From Gallionella sp. (GTDB taxonomy: Bacteria > Pseudomonadota > Gammaproteobacteria > Burkholderiales > Gallionellaceae): a DNA stretch of 32,383 nucleotides. This document shows, piece by piece, positions 21,240 to 29,848 of the stretch. The notes below the pieces were generated by a model. It saw only the letters and a program-made list of their open reading frames with translations, had not been told where the DNA came from and made no database searches. The stretch covers positions 1-32,383 of the forward strand of contig JAQTLM010000021.1 of assembly GCA_028714895.1 (NCBI GenBank). Reading direction: 5' to 3'. Every line of letters starts with the position of its first letter. The stretch's first letter is position 1. Made by a program: the position numbers and the translations under genes.

Positions 21240-21529
21240 GGCGCAATGATAACAGAGGGCTGCGCCTCCTTTCCTCGAAGTGCCGTTCCCGGTATTGAGA
21301 TTGAGCAGGCGGCTTGATGAGTTTTTGCGATGACGGCGGTCACGCGCTACGGCAATTTTGCCATGGAGCACCTGATCAACAGCACCGTTGAAAACAAGCC
21401 GGGGGGCGGCGGCATCGAGTTGTTCTGACGCTACGCCATCCCGCTGTATGAACATCAAAGCAGCCCAATGCCGAAGGACTTGTTATCATGTCGTCCTCAA
21501 ACTTAAATTTCCAATAAACAGGATCGCAT
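21240..21529. other. Divergent intergenic region between the ABC-F gene and the small basic protein gene
   Basis: About 290 bases without a recognised gene. A plus-strand frame of 32 codons (21330-21428) exists but has no clear family match or ribosome binding site. The region must carry promoters for both flanking genes. On the minus strand a TATCAT lies a few bases before the ABC-F ATG, but I find no good -35 partner. Confidence 0.5.
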
Positions 21530-21685
21530 ATGGCCAAGCCAAACTACACGTATGAAAAACGGCAGAAAGAGATTGCCAAGAAAAAGAAGCAGGAGGAAAA
21601 ACGGCTGAAGAAAGCTGCACCACAGGACGAGCAGCCTCAGGAGGATTCACCTCAGCCGCCTGTCGATGAAAAGGCCGCTACCTGA
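21530..21685 (+). CDS. Small basic conserved hypothetical protein
   Basis: A 51-residue gene starting MAKPNYTYEKRQKEIAKKKK with CAGGA six bases upstream. The N-terminal half is strongly Lys/Glu-rich and likely helical, and the rest is a Gln/Pro/Asp tail. It resembles short conserved proteins of proteobacteria of the same opening (MAKPNYxxEKRQxExAKKKK), which have no assigned function. The lysine-rich helix could bind nucleic acid, but this is inference. It lies 36 bases before the GspE-type ATPase gene on the same strand. Confidence 0.75.
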   Translation: MAKPNYTYEKRQKEIAKKKKQEEKRLKKAAPQDEQPQEDSPQPPVDEKAAT

Positions 21686-21721
21686 CCAAGCAGTTGGAAT
21701 AAGCTCCTTAATTAATTTGCC

Positions 21722-23506
21722 ATGAGCCAAAAACCCCCTTTCGTGCCGCAGTCCGGCGAACGCAAGCTGACGCTGGGCGAACTATTGCACTGGCTGGCAC
21801 AGGACGGCATGGTGTCGCCGACAGAGACGGAGAAGCTGGCCAGGAATCGTAAGGCCGACCATTCCAATTTGCATCCGCTGGTGATCATCGGCGAGCAAAA
21901 ATGGCGCAGTTTGCTACCGCCCGGCAAGCTACTCAGCGTTGAATTCCTGACCGAGTGGCTGGCGGCGCGTATCGGTATGCCGTATTTCCATATCGATCCG
22001 CTGCAACTGAATTTCGGCGGTATTACTAATATTGTTTCCAAGTCTTATGCCGAGCGGCTCAAAATCATGCCGGTCAAGGTCGGTGAGGGCGAGGTGACCA
22101 TCGCTACCGCCGAGCCGTTCCTTACCGACTGGGTGGCTGAGCTGGAGCGCATCCTCAACCTGAAAATCAAGCTGGTATTGGCCAGTCCGCTCGACATCAA
22201 TCATTACTTGCCGGAAATCTACAGCCTCGCCAATTCGGTGCAACTCGCCAATAAAGCCAGGACGGGGCAGGCTGTCGGGGTGCAGAATTTCGAGCAGTTG
22301 GTCGAGTTGGGTAAGAACAAGAATCTGGATGCCAACGAGCAGCACGTGGTGACGCTGGTGGACTGGCTGTTCAAATACGCATTCGAGCAGCGCGCCAGCG
22401 ACATTCACTTGGAGCCGCGCCGAAATATCGGCATCGTGCGCTTCCGTATCGACGGCGTGCTGCATCAGGTTTATCAGCTTCCCGCCACGGTCACCAACGC
22501 CATCACCAACCGCATCAAGCTGTTGGGGCGCATGGATATGGTGGAGAAGCGCAGACCGCAGGATGGGCGTATCAAGACGGTCAGCGCGGATGGCGATGAG
22601 ATCGAATTGCGCCTTTCCACCATGCCGACGGCCTTTGGCGAAAAGCTGGTGATGCGGATTTTCGACCCGGAAATTCTGGTGAAGAATTTCACCGATCTCG
22701 GTTTTTCGCGCGAACAGACTGCGCTGTGGAACGACTGGACGCGCCAGCCCAACGGTATCATCCTGGTGACCGGCCCGACCGGCTCCGGCAAGACCACCAC
22801 GCTGTATTCCACGCTGAAGCATATTGCCACGCCGGAAGTGAATGTCTGCACGGTGGAAGACCCGATTGAAATGATTGAACCGGCATTCAACCAGATGCAG
22901 GTGCAGCACAACATCGGGCTGAACTTCGCCGACGGCGTGCGCACCCTGCTGCGGCAGGATCCGGATATCATCATGGTGGGCGAAATCCGCGATGCGGAAA
23001 CCGCCGAAATGGCGATTCAGGCGGCGCTCACCGGCCACTTGGTGCTGTCGTCGCTGCATACCAACGATGCGCCTTCCGCCATCACGCGCCTGCTCGAACT
23101 GGGCGTGCCGGCCTACCTGCTCAATTCGACGCTGCTGGGCGTGATGGCGCAACGCTTGGCGCGTACCCTGTGCCCGCATTGCAAGGCAACAGGCGAAATC
23201 AGCGACGAGACCTGGCAAGAGCTGGTCAGCCCGTGGAAAGCTACAAAGCCCGCACAGGTCTACGTCGCCACCGGTTGTCTCGAATGCCGCATGACCGGCT
23301 ATCGCGGGCGTACCGGCATTTATGAAATGCTGCCGCTCAGTGCGGAAATGAAAAAGCTGGTGGTTGGGGATGCCGAGCTTGCCAAGATCAAGGCGTTGGC
23401 GCAACGCGAGGGCATGAAGCCGCTGCGCCTGAGCGGGGCGGAGAAAGTCGCGGCAGGGCTGACCACGGCGGAGGAAATAATCAAAATCGCGCCACCGCTG
23501 GATTAG
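21722..23506 (+). CDS. GspE/PilB-type secretion or pilus assembly ATPase
   Basis: The 594-residue product is a hexameric AAA-type assembly ATPase of the type II secretion / type IV pilus class. An N-terminal domain about 15-170 (LTLGELLHWLAQDGMVSP) resembles the MshEN-type fold. The ATPase core has Walker A GPTGSGKTTT from about 351, an Asp-rich box (TVEDPIE), Walker B GEIRDAETAEMAI and the His box LSSLHTNDAPSA. A zinc finger is formed by Cys484, Cys487, Cys519 and Cys522. No other secretion or pilus genes are nearby, so it is an orphan; it may serve a pilus locus elsewhere. An inverted repeat follows. Confidence 0.9.
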   Translation: MSQKPPFVPQSGERKLTLGELLHWLAQDGMVSPTETEKLARNRKADHSNLHPLVIIGEQKWRSLLPPGKLLSVEFLTEWLAARIGMPYFHIDPLQLNFGGITNIVSKSYAERLKIMPVKVGEGEVTIATAEPFLTDWVAELERILNLKIKLVLASPLDINHYLPEIYSLANSVQLANKARTGQAVGVQNFEQLVELGKNKNLDANEQHVVTLVDWLFKYAFEQRASDIHLEPRRNIGIVRFRIDGVLHQVYQLPATVTNAITNRIKLLGRMDMVEKRRPQDGRIKTVSADGDEIELRLSTMPTAFGEKLVMRIFDPEILVKNFTDLGFSREQTALWNDWTRQPNGIILVTGPTGSGKTTTLYSTLKHIATPEVNVCTVEDPIEMIEPAFNQMQVQHNIGLNFADGVRTLLRQDPDIIMVGEIRDAETAEMAIQAALTGHLVLSSLHTNDAPSAITRLLELGVPAYLLNSTLLGVMAQRLARTLCPHCKATGEISDETWQELVSPWKATKPAQVYVATGCLECRMTGYRGRTGIYEMLPLSAEMKKLVVGDAELAKIKALAQREGMKPLRLSGAEKVAAGLTTAEEIIKIAPPLD

Positions 23507-23520
23507 GGTACGCTTTTATT

Positions 23521-23542
23521 ATTCCTGCCTGAAGGCAGGAAT
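23521..23542. repeat. 22-bp inverted repeat after the ATPase gene
   Basis: Nine-base arms ATTCCTGCC / GGCAGGAAT enclose TGAA, 15 bases after the ATPase stop. Read on the minus strand it begins GGATTCCTGCC, close to the dRS3-like element at 8802. No T tract follows, so it is a repeat rather than a proven terminator. Confidence 0.6.
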
Positions 23543-23606
23543 CCAGACTAATCAAATGGATGGATGCGGGATCAAATCTGGGTTGGTGATTTTTAGTGGT
23601 TTCCAT

Positions 23607-23634
23607 TTGGAATTTTTGGCAACTTTGATACAAT
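23607..23634 (+). promoter_or_regulatory. Predicted promoter for acpP
   Basis: TTGGAA (23607-23612) and TACAAT (23629-23634) are 16 bases apart, about 40 bases before the acpP start. An own promoter is expected because acpP is cut off from fabG. Confidence 0.45.
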
Positions 23635-23675
23635 GCCGCAGTTTTTTTGAAACTTAAACAGGGTGGGAGATAAAG

Positions 23676-23909
23676 ATGTCTATTGAACAGCGCGTTAAAA
23701 AAATCGTTGCCGAGCAACTTGGCGTGAACGAATCGGAAGTCAAGAACGAATCTTCTTTCGTTAATGATCTGGGTGCGGATTCTCTGGATACCGTTGAGCT
23801 GGTGATGGCTCTGGAAGAAGAATTCGAATGTGAAATTCCCGACGAAGACGCAGAAAAAATCACCACCGTTCAGCAAGCCATCGATTACGTCCTGGCGCAT
23901 CAAAAATAA
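23676..23909 (+). CDS. acpP: Acyl carrier protein
   Basis: ACP carries growing acyl chains on a phosphopantetheine arm. The 77-residue acidic protein has the modification site Ser36 in the DSL motif ([18 protein letters not shown]) and the usual four-helix layout. GGGAG (23665-23669) lies six bases before the ATG. It opens the second half of the split fab cluster, with fabF 51 bases downstream, and is expected to be very highly expressed. Confidence 0.98.
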   Translation: MSIEQRVKKIVAEQLGVNESEVKNESSFVNDLGADSLDTVELVMALEEEFECEIPDEDAEKITTVQQAIDYVLAHQK

Positions 23910-23960
23910 TTCCTTTCTTTTTTCTGTTTCCCCCCATTAATTTTATTTGGCGGAGTCAGT

Positions 23961-25193
23961 TTGTCTAAACGCAGAGTTGTTATTACCGGACTGGGGATCA
24001 TCTCCCCGGTCGGGATCGGGATTTCCGCTGCCTGGCAAAACATTGTCGCGGGTAGGTCTGGGATCACTAAAATCACCCGCTTCGATGCCAGTGCAATGGC
24101 CGCGCAGATCGCCGGGGAAGTGAAGGATTTTGATGTCACGCAATTCCTTCCCGCCAAGGATGCGCGTCGCATGGATCGCTTTATCCATTTTGGCCTGGTG
24201 GCCGGCATGGAAGCGTTCAAGGATTCAGGGCTGGAAGTTTCCGAGCAGAATGCCGAACGCATCGGCGTCAACATCGGCTCCGGCATAGGCGGCTTGCCGA
24301 TGATCGAAGAGACGCATAATGATTTTCTGGCCGCAGGGCCGCGCAAAATCTCGCCGTTCTTCATTCCGGGCACCATCATCAACATGATCTCCGGCAATCT
24401 GTCCGTGATGTACGGATTGAAGGGTCCGAATCTGGCGATGGTTTCTGCCTGCACCACCGGTACGCATTGCATCGGCGAATCGGCGCGCATCATCGAGTAT
24501 GGCGATGCGGATGTGATGCTTGCCGGTGGGGCCGAAGCGACGATCAGCCCGTTGGCAGTGGGCGGTTTCGGCGCCGCGCGCGCGCTTAGCACGCGCAACG
24601 ATGATCCTGCTACCGCCAGCCGCCCTTGGGATAAGGATCGCGATGGTTTTGTGATCGGCGAGGGCGCGGGGGTGCTGGTGCTGGAAGAATACGAGCACGC
24701 CAAGGCGCGTGGAGCGAAAATTTACGCGGAACTGGCCGGTTACGGCATGAGCGGCGACGCTTACCATATCACTTCGCCGAACACCGACGGTCCGAAACGC
24801 AGTATGTTGAATGCGTTGCGCAACGCCGGGCTGAACCCGCAGGATGTGCAGTACGTCAACGCGCACGGCACTTCGACGCCTATGGGCGACAAGAATGAAA
24901 ACGACGCGATCAAGCTGGCGTTTGGCGATCATGCCAAGAAGCTGGTGGTGAATTCCACCAAGTCGATGACCGGCCATTTGCTGGGCGGCGCGGGCGGAAT
25001 CGAGTCGATATTCTGCGCGCTGGCGGTGCATCATCAAATTTCACCACCGACCATTAATATCTTCGATCAGGATCCGGAGTGCGATCTGGACTACTGCGCG
25101 AATGCCGCGCGTGACATGAAGATCGACGTCGCGGTGAACAACAATTTCGGCTTCGGCGGAACCAACGGTTCTTTAGTGTTCCGCAAAGTCTGA
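23961..25193 (+). CDS. fabF: Beta-ketoacyl-ACP synthase II (FabF)
   Basis: FabF condenses malonyl-ACP with longer acyl-ACPs. The 410-residue product begins KRRVVITGLGIISPVG. The active site is complete: Cys164 (VSACTTGTH), His302 (NAHGTST) and His339 (STKSMTGHLLGG). The start is TTG at 23961 with GGAG five bases upstream, and this gives the normal SKRRVVITG opening. pabC follows after a 17-base gap. The acpP-fabF pairing is conserved in proteobacteria. Confidence 0.97.
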   Translation: MSKRRVVITGLGIISPVGIGISAAWQNIVAGRSGITKITRFDASAMAAQIAGEVKDFDVTQFLPAKDARRMDRFIHFGLVAGMEAFKDSGLEVSEQNAERIGVNIGSGIGGLPMIEETHNDFLAAGPRKISPFFIPGTIINMISGNLSVMYGLKGPNLAMVSACTTGTHCIGESARIIEYGDADVMLAGGAEATISPLAVGGFGAARALSTRNDDPATASRPWDKDRDGFVIGEGAGVLVLEEYEHAKARGAKIYAELAGYGMSGDAYHITSPNTDGPKRSMLNALRNAGLNPQDVQYVNAHGTSTPMGDKNENDAIKLAFGDHAKKLVVNSTKSMTGHLLGGAGGIESIFCALAVHHQISPPTINIFDQDPECDLDYCANAARDMKIDVAVNNNFGFGGTNGSLVFRKV

Positions 25194-25210
25194 TCCTTTC
25201 CCTGCACGCG

Positions 25211-26035
25211 ATGCTGGTCAACGGTGTACCCGGTAACTCGATCAGCATCCGCGATCGCGGATTGCTCTACGGCGACGGGGTGTTCCGCACCCTGCGTGCC
25301 GCCCAAGGCAAGGCGCTGCATTGGTCCTTGCATTACCTGAAACTTCAACATGATTGTGCCAAGCTGGGCATAGCCTGCCCGGATGAAGCGCTGCTTTGCG
25401 TCGAACTGGATCAAGTGCTCGCGCAGCACCCGGACGGCGTGGTGAAGCTGATCGTCACACGCGGCGAAGGCGCACGAGGCTACACGCCGCCCGCCGATGC
25501 GGCACCCACGCGCATCTGGGACTTCTCGCCCTTGCCGGACTACCCGCCTGAATGGACGACGCAAGGCATCAAGGCGCGCGTATGCAGCCTGCGCCTGTCC
25601 GCGCAGCCTCGCCTGGCATGCGTCAAGCACCTCAACCGTCTGGAAAACGTGCTGGCGGCAATGGAACTGAACGATGCGCAGTTGCATGGCGAACCAGCCG
25701 CCGAGGGGCTGTTGCTGGATGCCGAGGGGCATCTGATCGAAGGCACACGCAGTAATCTGTTTCTGGTGGCGCAAGACCGGCTGGTTACCCCCGATCTGTC
25801 GCGTTGCGGCGTGGCGGGGATACAGCGCGGGCGGGTTATGGCATGGGCGCTGCAGCATGGCGTCACGCTGCAAGTGCGCGATGTCGGGCTGGAGGAGGCG
25901 CTGCATGCCGACGAGTTGTTTATCGTGAACAGCGTCATCGGGCTGTGGCCAATACGCGAACTGGGACAACACCAATGGAGCCATTTCCCGGTTGCCGCGC
26001 AAATTCGCCACGGCCTTGACCAGCAGGACGCATGA
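25211..26035 (+). CDS. pabC: Aminodeoxychorismate lyase (PabC)
   Basis: PabC cleaves 4-amino-4-deoxychorismate to p-aminobenzoate and pyruvate for folate synthesis. The 274-residue product is a class IV PLP enzyme: RDRGLLYGDGVFRTLR near the N terminus, the PLP lysine Lys139 in CVKHLNRLENVL, and EGTRSNLFLV later. The length matches E. coli PabC. The ATG has no clear ribosome binding site and probably relies on coupling to fabF. Its stop overlaps the mltG ATG by four bases. Members of this fold include branched-chain and D-amino-acid transaminases, but the neighbours favour PabC. Confidence 0.93.
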   Translation: MLVNGVPGNSISIRDRGLLYGDGVFRTLRAAQGKALHWSLHYLKLQHDCAKLGIACPDEALLCVELDQVLAQHPDGVVKLIVTRGEGARGYTPPADAAPTRIWDFSPLPDYPPEWTTQGIKARVCSLRLSAQPRLACVKHLNRLENVLAAMELNDAQLHGEPAAEGLLLDAEGHLIEGTRSNLFLVAQDRLVTPDLSRCGVAGIQRGRVMAWALQHGVTLQVRDVGLEEALHADELFIVNSVIGLWPIRELGQHQWSHFPVAAQIRHGLDQQDA

Positions 26036-27012
26036 TGCGACGGCTCTTCACCCTGATTATTCTACTAGTGCTGCTCGCCACGGCAGGGCTGGGCTATTAC
26101 GCTTACCGCCCGTTGCCGTTGCCCGCCACGCCGTTTGAATTTGAATTGAAGCAGGGCAGCAGCCTGAAGAGCATGGCGCGGGATATGCAGCAGGCCGGCC
26201 TGCTGCAACAAGACCAGTTGTTTGTCTGGCTGGGGCGGTTACTGGGCAAATCAACGCAACTCAAAGCGGGCAATTACGCACTGGAACGCCCGGTTTCGCC
26301 GCTTGAACTATTGGAAATCATTACCAAAGGTGATGTCAGTCAAAATCAGATGAGCGTGATTGAAGGCTGGACGTTCAAACAGTTGCGCGCCGCACTGAAT
26401 GCAAACCCGGACATCGCGCATGACACCTTAAACCTGACCGATGCGGAAATATTGCAGCGCATCGGTGCGACAGAAACCCATCCCGAGGGTTTGTTTTTCC
26501 CCGATACCTACTACTTTGCCGCGGGCAGCAGCGACTTGGTGATAATCAAGCGTGCCTATCGGGTTATGCAACAACGCCTGCAGGAGGCATGGCTTGCACG
26601 TGCCCCTGACTTGCCGCTACAAACGCCTTATCAGGCATTGATCCTGGCTTCCATCGTCGAGAAGGAAACCGGCACGCCAAGCGATCGCGCCATGATCGCC
26701 GGCGTGTTCGTGAACCGCCTGCGCAAGGGCATGCTGCTGCAAACCGACCCGACCGTGATCTACGGCCTGGGCGAGAAGTTCGACGGTAACCTGCGCAAGC
26801 GCGATTTGCTGGCCGACACCGCTTACAATACCTACACGCGCGGCGGATTGACGCCCACACCGATTGCCTTGCCGGGTATGGCCGCGCTGCAGGCGACGCT
26901 GCATCCGGCGCAGACCGACGCGCTATACTTCGTGGCGCGCGGCGATGGCAGTTCACAATTTTCCAGCAGTTTGAATGCGCATAATCGTGCGGTGAATCAA
27001 TACCAGAAATGA
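26032..27012 (+). CDS. mltG: Endolytic murein transglycosylase MltG
   Basis: MltG cuts nascent peptidoglycan in the periplasm and helps end glycan strands. The 326-residue product has one N-terminal transmembrane segment ([20 protein letters not shown]), a LysM-like region ([16 protein letters not shown]), and the YceG catalytic block [11 protein letters not shown] (Glu210/Glu212, one being the catalytic acid), followed by [19 protein letters not shown] and TPTPIALPG. The ATG overlaps the pabC stop, and a second ATG follows directly. Its stop overlaps the tmk ATG. The pabC-mltG-tmk-holB order is conserved with E. coli. Confidence 0.96.
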   Translation: MMRRLFTLIILLVLLATAGLGYYAYRPLPLPATPFEFELKQGSSLKSMARDMQQAGLLQQDQLFVWLGRLLGKSTQLKAGNYALERPVSPLELLEIITKGDVSQNQMSVIEGWTFKQLRAALNANPDIAHDTLNLTDAEILQRIGATETHPEGLFFPDTYYFAAGSSDLVIIKRAYRVMQQRLQEAWLARAPDLPLQTPYQALILASIVEKETGTPSDRAMIAGVFVNRLRKGMLLQTDPTVIYGLGEKFDGNLRKRDLLADTAYNTYTRGGLTPTPIALPGMAALQATLHPAQTDALYFVARGDGSSQFSSSLNAHNRAVNQYQK

Positions 27013-27611
27013 GCAAATTCATAACATTTGAGGGGGTCGACGGCGCAGGCAAGAGCACCCATCTGGCATGGTTCGCCGATGCGTTGCGGCAGCGCGGCCC
27101 GGATGTGCTGGTCACGCGCGAACCGGGCGGCACACCGCTTGGCGAGCAACTGCGCGAGATACTGCTGAACCAGCCGATGAGCATCGGTACCGAGGCGCTG
27201 CTGATGTTTGCGGCACGCCTGGAACATATCGAACAGGTCATCAAACCGGCATTGCATGCAGGCAAGTGGGTGATTTCAGACCGTTTCAGCGATGCCAGTT
27301 TTGCTTATCAGGGCGGCGGCAGGGGGATGGATTGGGATAAGTTGAGCCAGCTTGAGCAATGGGTGCATCCCGACCTGCAACCCGACCTGACGCTGTTTTT
27401 CGATGTGCCGGTCGAGGTGGCAAGGCAACGCTTGGCGAACAATGCCTCGCTGGATCGCTTCGAGCAGGAGCAGGCCGAGTTCTTCGAACGGGTGCGTGCC
27501 GGATACCACAAGCGCGTGCGGCAAAATCCGCAGCGTTATAGGGTCATCGATGCGGCGCAGCCTATGGATGTGGTTAAACGAAAACTTGAAGAAATAATCC
27601 TATCGCTTTGA
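27009..27611 (+). CDS. tmk: Thymidylate kinase
   Basis: Tmk phosphorylates dTMP to dTDP. The 200-residue product has the P-loop GVDGAGKST (9-17), the DR motif ([14 protein letters not shown]) and [14 protein letters not shown], all typical of bacterial thymidylate kinase. The ATG overlaps the mltG stop by four bases, and holB follows after one base. The three genes form a tight translational unit. Confidence 0.97.
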   Translation: MSKFITFEGVDGAGKSTHLAWFADALRQRGPDVLVTREPGGTPLGEQLREILLNQPMSIGTEALLMFAARLEHIEQVIKPALHAGKWVISDRFSDASFAYQGGGRGMDWDKLSQLEQWVHPDLQPDLTLFFDVPVEVARQRLANNASLDRFEQEQAEFFERVRAGYHKRVRQNPQRYRVIDAAQPMDVVKRKLEEIILSL

Positions 27612-27612
27612 T

Positions 27613-28626
27613 ATGAAAAATATATATCCTTGGCAAGAAAGTGATTGGGTGCGTTTGCAGGAGCTGCGCAAGCGTCCGCTGCATGGCCTGTTGTTCAAGG
27701 GAACCAAGGGCATCGGCAAGTTCGATCTGGCGATGAAATTCGCCCAGAGCCTGCTGTGTCGGCATTTGGATGAAGCTGGTTTTGCTTGCGGGCAATGCCC
27801 TTCGTGCCACTGGTTTGCCCAAGGTTCGCACCCGGATTTTTGTTTGCTGCAACCGGAGGTGTTGAGCTTGGACGGCGAGGAAGGCGATGATGTTAAGCCC
27901 GCATCCGGCAAGAAACCCAGCAAGCAGATTTCCGTCGACCAAGTGCGCGGTTTGGCCGACTTTTCCGGCATGTCCGCCCATCAGGGAGGCAGGCGTGTGG
28001 TCGTCATCCACCCCGCCGAGGCGATGAACACCAATGCTGCGAATGCCTTGCTGAAAAACCTCGAAGAACCGCCGCCGGGCTTGCTGTTCATCCTGGTGTC
28101 GCACAAACCGCAGCAATTGTTGCCGACCATCCTGAGCCGCTGCTTATCGTTCGTGCTGCCGGCTCCCGATGCCGAAAGTGCCACGCGCTGGCTGGCGCAG
28201 CAGGGTGTGAAAAACCCCGCCGAAGCCCTCGCAGCCTCCGGCTTTGCGCCGCTGCAAGCCGTACAATTGGATGAGCAACTGGGCGGCGAGGAACGCGATA
28301 AATTGCTGCGCGCCGTGCGCCAGCCCGCTGCGCTGGACGTGTTCGCGCTGGCCGAGGCGTTGCAGAAAATCGAGCAGGTCGTGGTCGTGCAATGGCTGCA
28401 ACAATGGAGCTACGACCTGAGTGCGATGAAACTGGCGGGCAAGCTGCGCTACCATCCCGGCGAAGAGGCCGCTATCAGAAAACTGGTTGAGTCCATTGCA
28501 CCGTTAAACTTGGCGCGGCTGCAAGGCTACCTGCAAGGCGCGAAACGCGAAGCGCAGCATACGCTCAACCCCAAGCTGTTCCTGGAGTCGCTGCTTTTCT
28601 CCTATCGCCAGCTTATGCTCCAGTAA
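27613..28626 (+). CDS. holB: DNA polymerase III delta' subunit
   Basis: Delta' is part of the clamp loader that places the beta clamp on DNA. The 337-residue product has an AAA+ domain with a degenerate P-loop (GTKGIGK, 30-36) and a zinc module with Cys49, Cys59, Cys62 and Cys65 (GQCPSC), almost the same spacing as E. coli. HPAEAMNTNAANALLKNLEEPP and LPTILSRC are the conserved sensor and SRC regions. Delta' does not hydrolyse ATP in known cases. It starts one base after tmk and ends five bases before the MITE-like element. Confidence 0.96.
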   Translation: MKNIYPWQESDWVRLQELRKRPLHGLLFKGTKGIGKFDLAMKFAQSLLCRHLDEAGFACGQCPSCHWFAQGSHPDFCLLQPEVLSLDGEEGDDVKPASGKKPSKQISVDQVRGLADFSGMSAHQGGRRVVVIHPAEAMNTNAANALLKNLEEPPPGLLFILVSHKPQQLLPTILSRCLSFVLPAPDAESATRWLAQQGVKNPAEALAASGFAPLQAVQLDEQLGGEERDKLLRAVRQPAALDVFALAEALQKIEQVVVVQWLQQWSYDLSAMKLAGKLRYHPGEEAAIRKLVESIAPLNLARLQGYLQGAKREAQHTLNPKLFLESLLFSYRQLMLQ

Positions 28627-28630
28627 TCAT

Positions 28631-28771
28631 GGGAACCTCTAAAAATCCACATTTCATCCCAACTGCTGTGTTTCGGAAAAAATTTCTTACTTACATATTT
28701 CCCATATGCGGCGCTGCGAAATTTTTTCCGCGTCTTGCATTTGGGCGAACTCTGAATTTTTAGAGGCTCCC
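28631..28771. mobile_element. MITE-like inverted-repeat element filling the holB-tatD gap
   Basis: The ends 28631-28649 and 28753-28771 are inverted repeats matching in 17 of 19 bases (GGGARCCTCTAAAAATYCA). Inside, 28675-28686 and 28718-28729 form a perfect 12-bp inverted repeat. The 141-bp unit has no gene and occupies all but six of the 147 bases between holB and tatD. I see no clear target duplication (CAT left, AAA right). Non-autonomous transposon origin is inference from its form. Confidence 0.75.
28762..28766 (+). promoter_or_regulatory. tatD ribosome binding site inside the element's right end
   Basis: AGAGG lies seven bases before the tatD ATG and belongs to the right terminal repeat. 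Its complement CCTCT is at 28636-28640 in the left repeat, so a read-through transcript could pair and hide it. Confidence 0.65.
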
Positions 28772-28773
28772 AA

Positions 28774-29565
28774 ATGCCATTCGTCGATTCCCACTGCCAT
28801 CTCAATTTCCCCGAACTGGCCGAAAATATTACCGAGGTGCTGGCGCAAATGCGCCATAACGACGTGGTTGGCGCGCTGTGTGTTTCGGTCAACCTGACGG
28901 ATTTTCCGCAGCTGCTGGCGCTGGCAGAACAACATCCGAACATCTACGCCTCGGTGGGTGTGCACCCCGATTATGAAGGTGCCCCGGATTATGAAGGCAT
29001 GGGGAAGCCCGATGCCGCCCGCCTGGTCGAGCTGGCGCAGCATCCCAGGGTGATCGCCATTGGCGAAACTGGCCTGGATTATTTCCGGCTGAAGGGCGAT
29101 CTGGAATGGCAGCGTACGCGCTTCCGCAACCACATCCGCGCCGCGCGCGAATGCGGCAAGCCGCTCATTATCCACACCCGCGAGGCGGCGGCGGATACGT
29201 TGCGCATCATGGCGGAGGAGAACGCCGCCGAAGCGGGCGGGGTAATGCATTGCTTTACCGAAACTTGGGAAGGGGCCGAAGCCGCGCTGGCGATGGGTTT
29301 CTACATCTCTTTTTCCGGTATCGTCACCTTCAAGAGCGCCAAGCAGATCAAGGAAGTGGCGCAGCGCGTGCCGCTGGAGCGCATGTTGATCGAAACCGAT
29401 GCGCCCTATCTCGCGCCCGTTCCGTATCGCGGCAAGCTTAACCAGCCGGCGTATGTGAAGCACATCGCCGAGGAGATTGCCTCGCTACGCGGCATTGATG
29501 TCAACGAAGTAGGGCAGCGCACCACGGAGAATTTCATGCGTTTATTCGGGTTGCGGACAATTTAA
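28774..29565 (+). CDS. ycfH: TatD-family metal-dependent hydrolase (YcfH-like)
   Basis: TatD proteins are two-metal TIM-barrel nucleases with 3'-5' exonuclease activity. The 263-residue product begins MPFVDSHCHLNFPEL with metal ligands His7 and His9, then GETGLDY (Glu98), PLIIHTREAA, MHCFTETW and IETDAPYLAPVPYRG (Asp209), in family order. It follows holB as in E. coli (holB then ycfH). The ribosome binding site lies inside the upstream repeat element. The exact substrate is unproven, and the three paralogues TatD, YcfH and YjjV are hard to separate; context favours YcfH. Confidence 0.93.
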   Translation: MPFVDSHCHLNFPELAENITEVLAQMRHNDVVGALCVSVNLTDFPQLLALAEQHPNIYASVGVHPDYEGAPDYEGMGKPDAARLVELAQHPRVIAIGETGLDYFRLKGDLEWQRTRFRNHIRAARECGKPLIIHTREAAADTLRIMAEENAAEAGGVMHCFTETWEGAEAALAMGFYISFSGIVTFKSAKQIKEVAQRVPLERMLIETDAPYLAPVPYRGKLNQPAYVKHIAEEIASLRGIDVNEVGQRTTENFMRLFGLRTI

Positions 29566-29589
29566 CAGAAAAATTTTCCGGCAAGATTA

Positions 29590-29617
29590 TTGACAGGGAT
29601 TTGAATATCCCTATAAT
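29590..29617 (+). promoter_or_regulatory. Near-consensus promoter of the tRNA operon
   Basis: TTGACA (29590-29595) and TATAAT (29612-29617) are both perfect, 16 bases apart. The tRNA begins at 29632, about eight bases after the expected start site. Confidence 0.85.
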
Positions 29618-29631
29618 GCGCAACTCGTTTC

Positions 29632-29707
29632 GCGGGAGTAGCTCAGTTGGTAGAGCGCAACCTTGCCAAGGTTGAGGTCGAGAGTTCGAGACTCTTCTCC
29701 CGCTCCA
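29632..29707 (+). tRNA. glyW: tRNA-Gly (anticodon GCC)
   Basis: A 76-base cloverleaf: acceptor GCGGGAG pairs with CTCCCGC, the anticodon loop reads CTTGCCAAG with stem ACCT-type pairs, the T arm has GTTCGAG, and the encoded CCA ends at 29707. It is first of three tRNAs under a strong promoter. Confidence 0.97.
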
Positions 29708-29767
29708 AATCTGAGGGAAAGCATTCTGGCTTTCCCTCAATCATTTCAAGCTGTAGATTTGCGCTAC

Positions 29768-29841
29768 GGCGAGATAGCAAAATGGTTATGCAGCGGATTG
29801 CAAATCCGCCTATCCCAGTTCGATTCTGGGTCTCGCCTCCA
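29768..29841 (+). tRNA. cysT: tRNA-Cys (anticodon GCA)
   Basis: A 74-base cloverleaf: acceptor GGCGAGA pairs with TCTCGCC, the anticodon stem-loop is CGGATTGCAAATCCG, the T loop is GTTCGATTC, and CCA is encoded. Second gene of the tRNA operon. Confidence 0.97.
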
Positions 29842-29848
29842 AATACCC

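Noticed and set aside
21240..21458. N-terminal extension of the ABC-F gene by 73 codons
   Set aside because: The residues show no ABC-F similarity, and MLNIQNLTY matches the normal start of the family.
21929..23404. A 491-codon minus-strand frame opposite the GspE-type gene
   Set aside because: It is an antisense shadow of a gene with full Walker motifs and zinc finger; its translation is His/Arg/Gln-rich without a domain.
28706..28897. A 63-codon plus-strand frame spanning the repeat element and the tatD start
   Set aside because: It runs out of frame with tatD, which has full family motifs from its own ATG at 28774.
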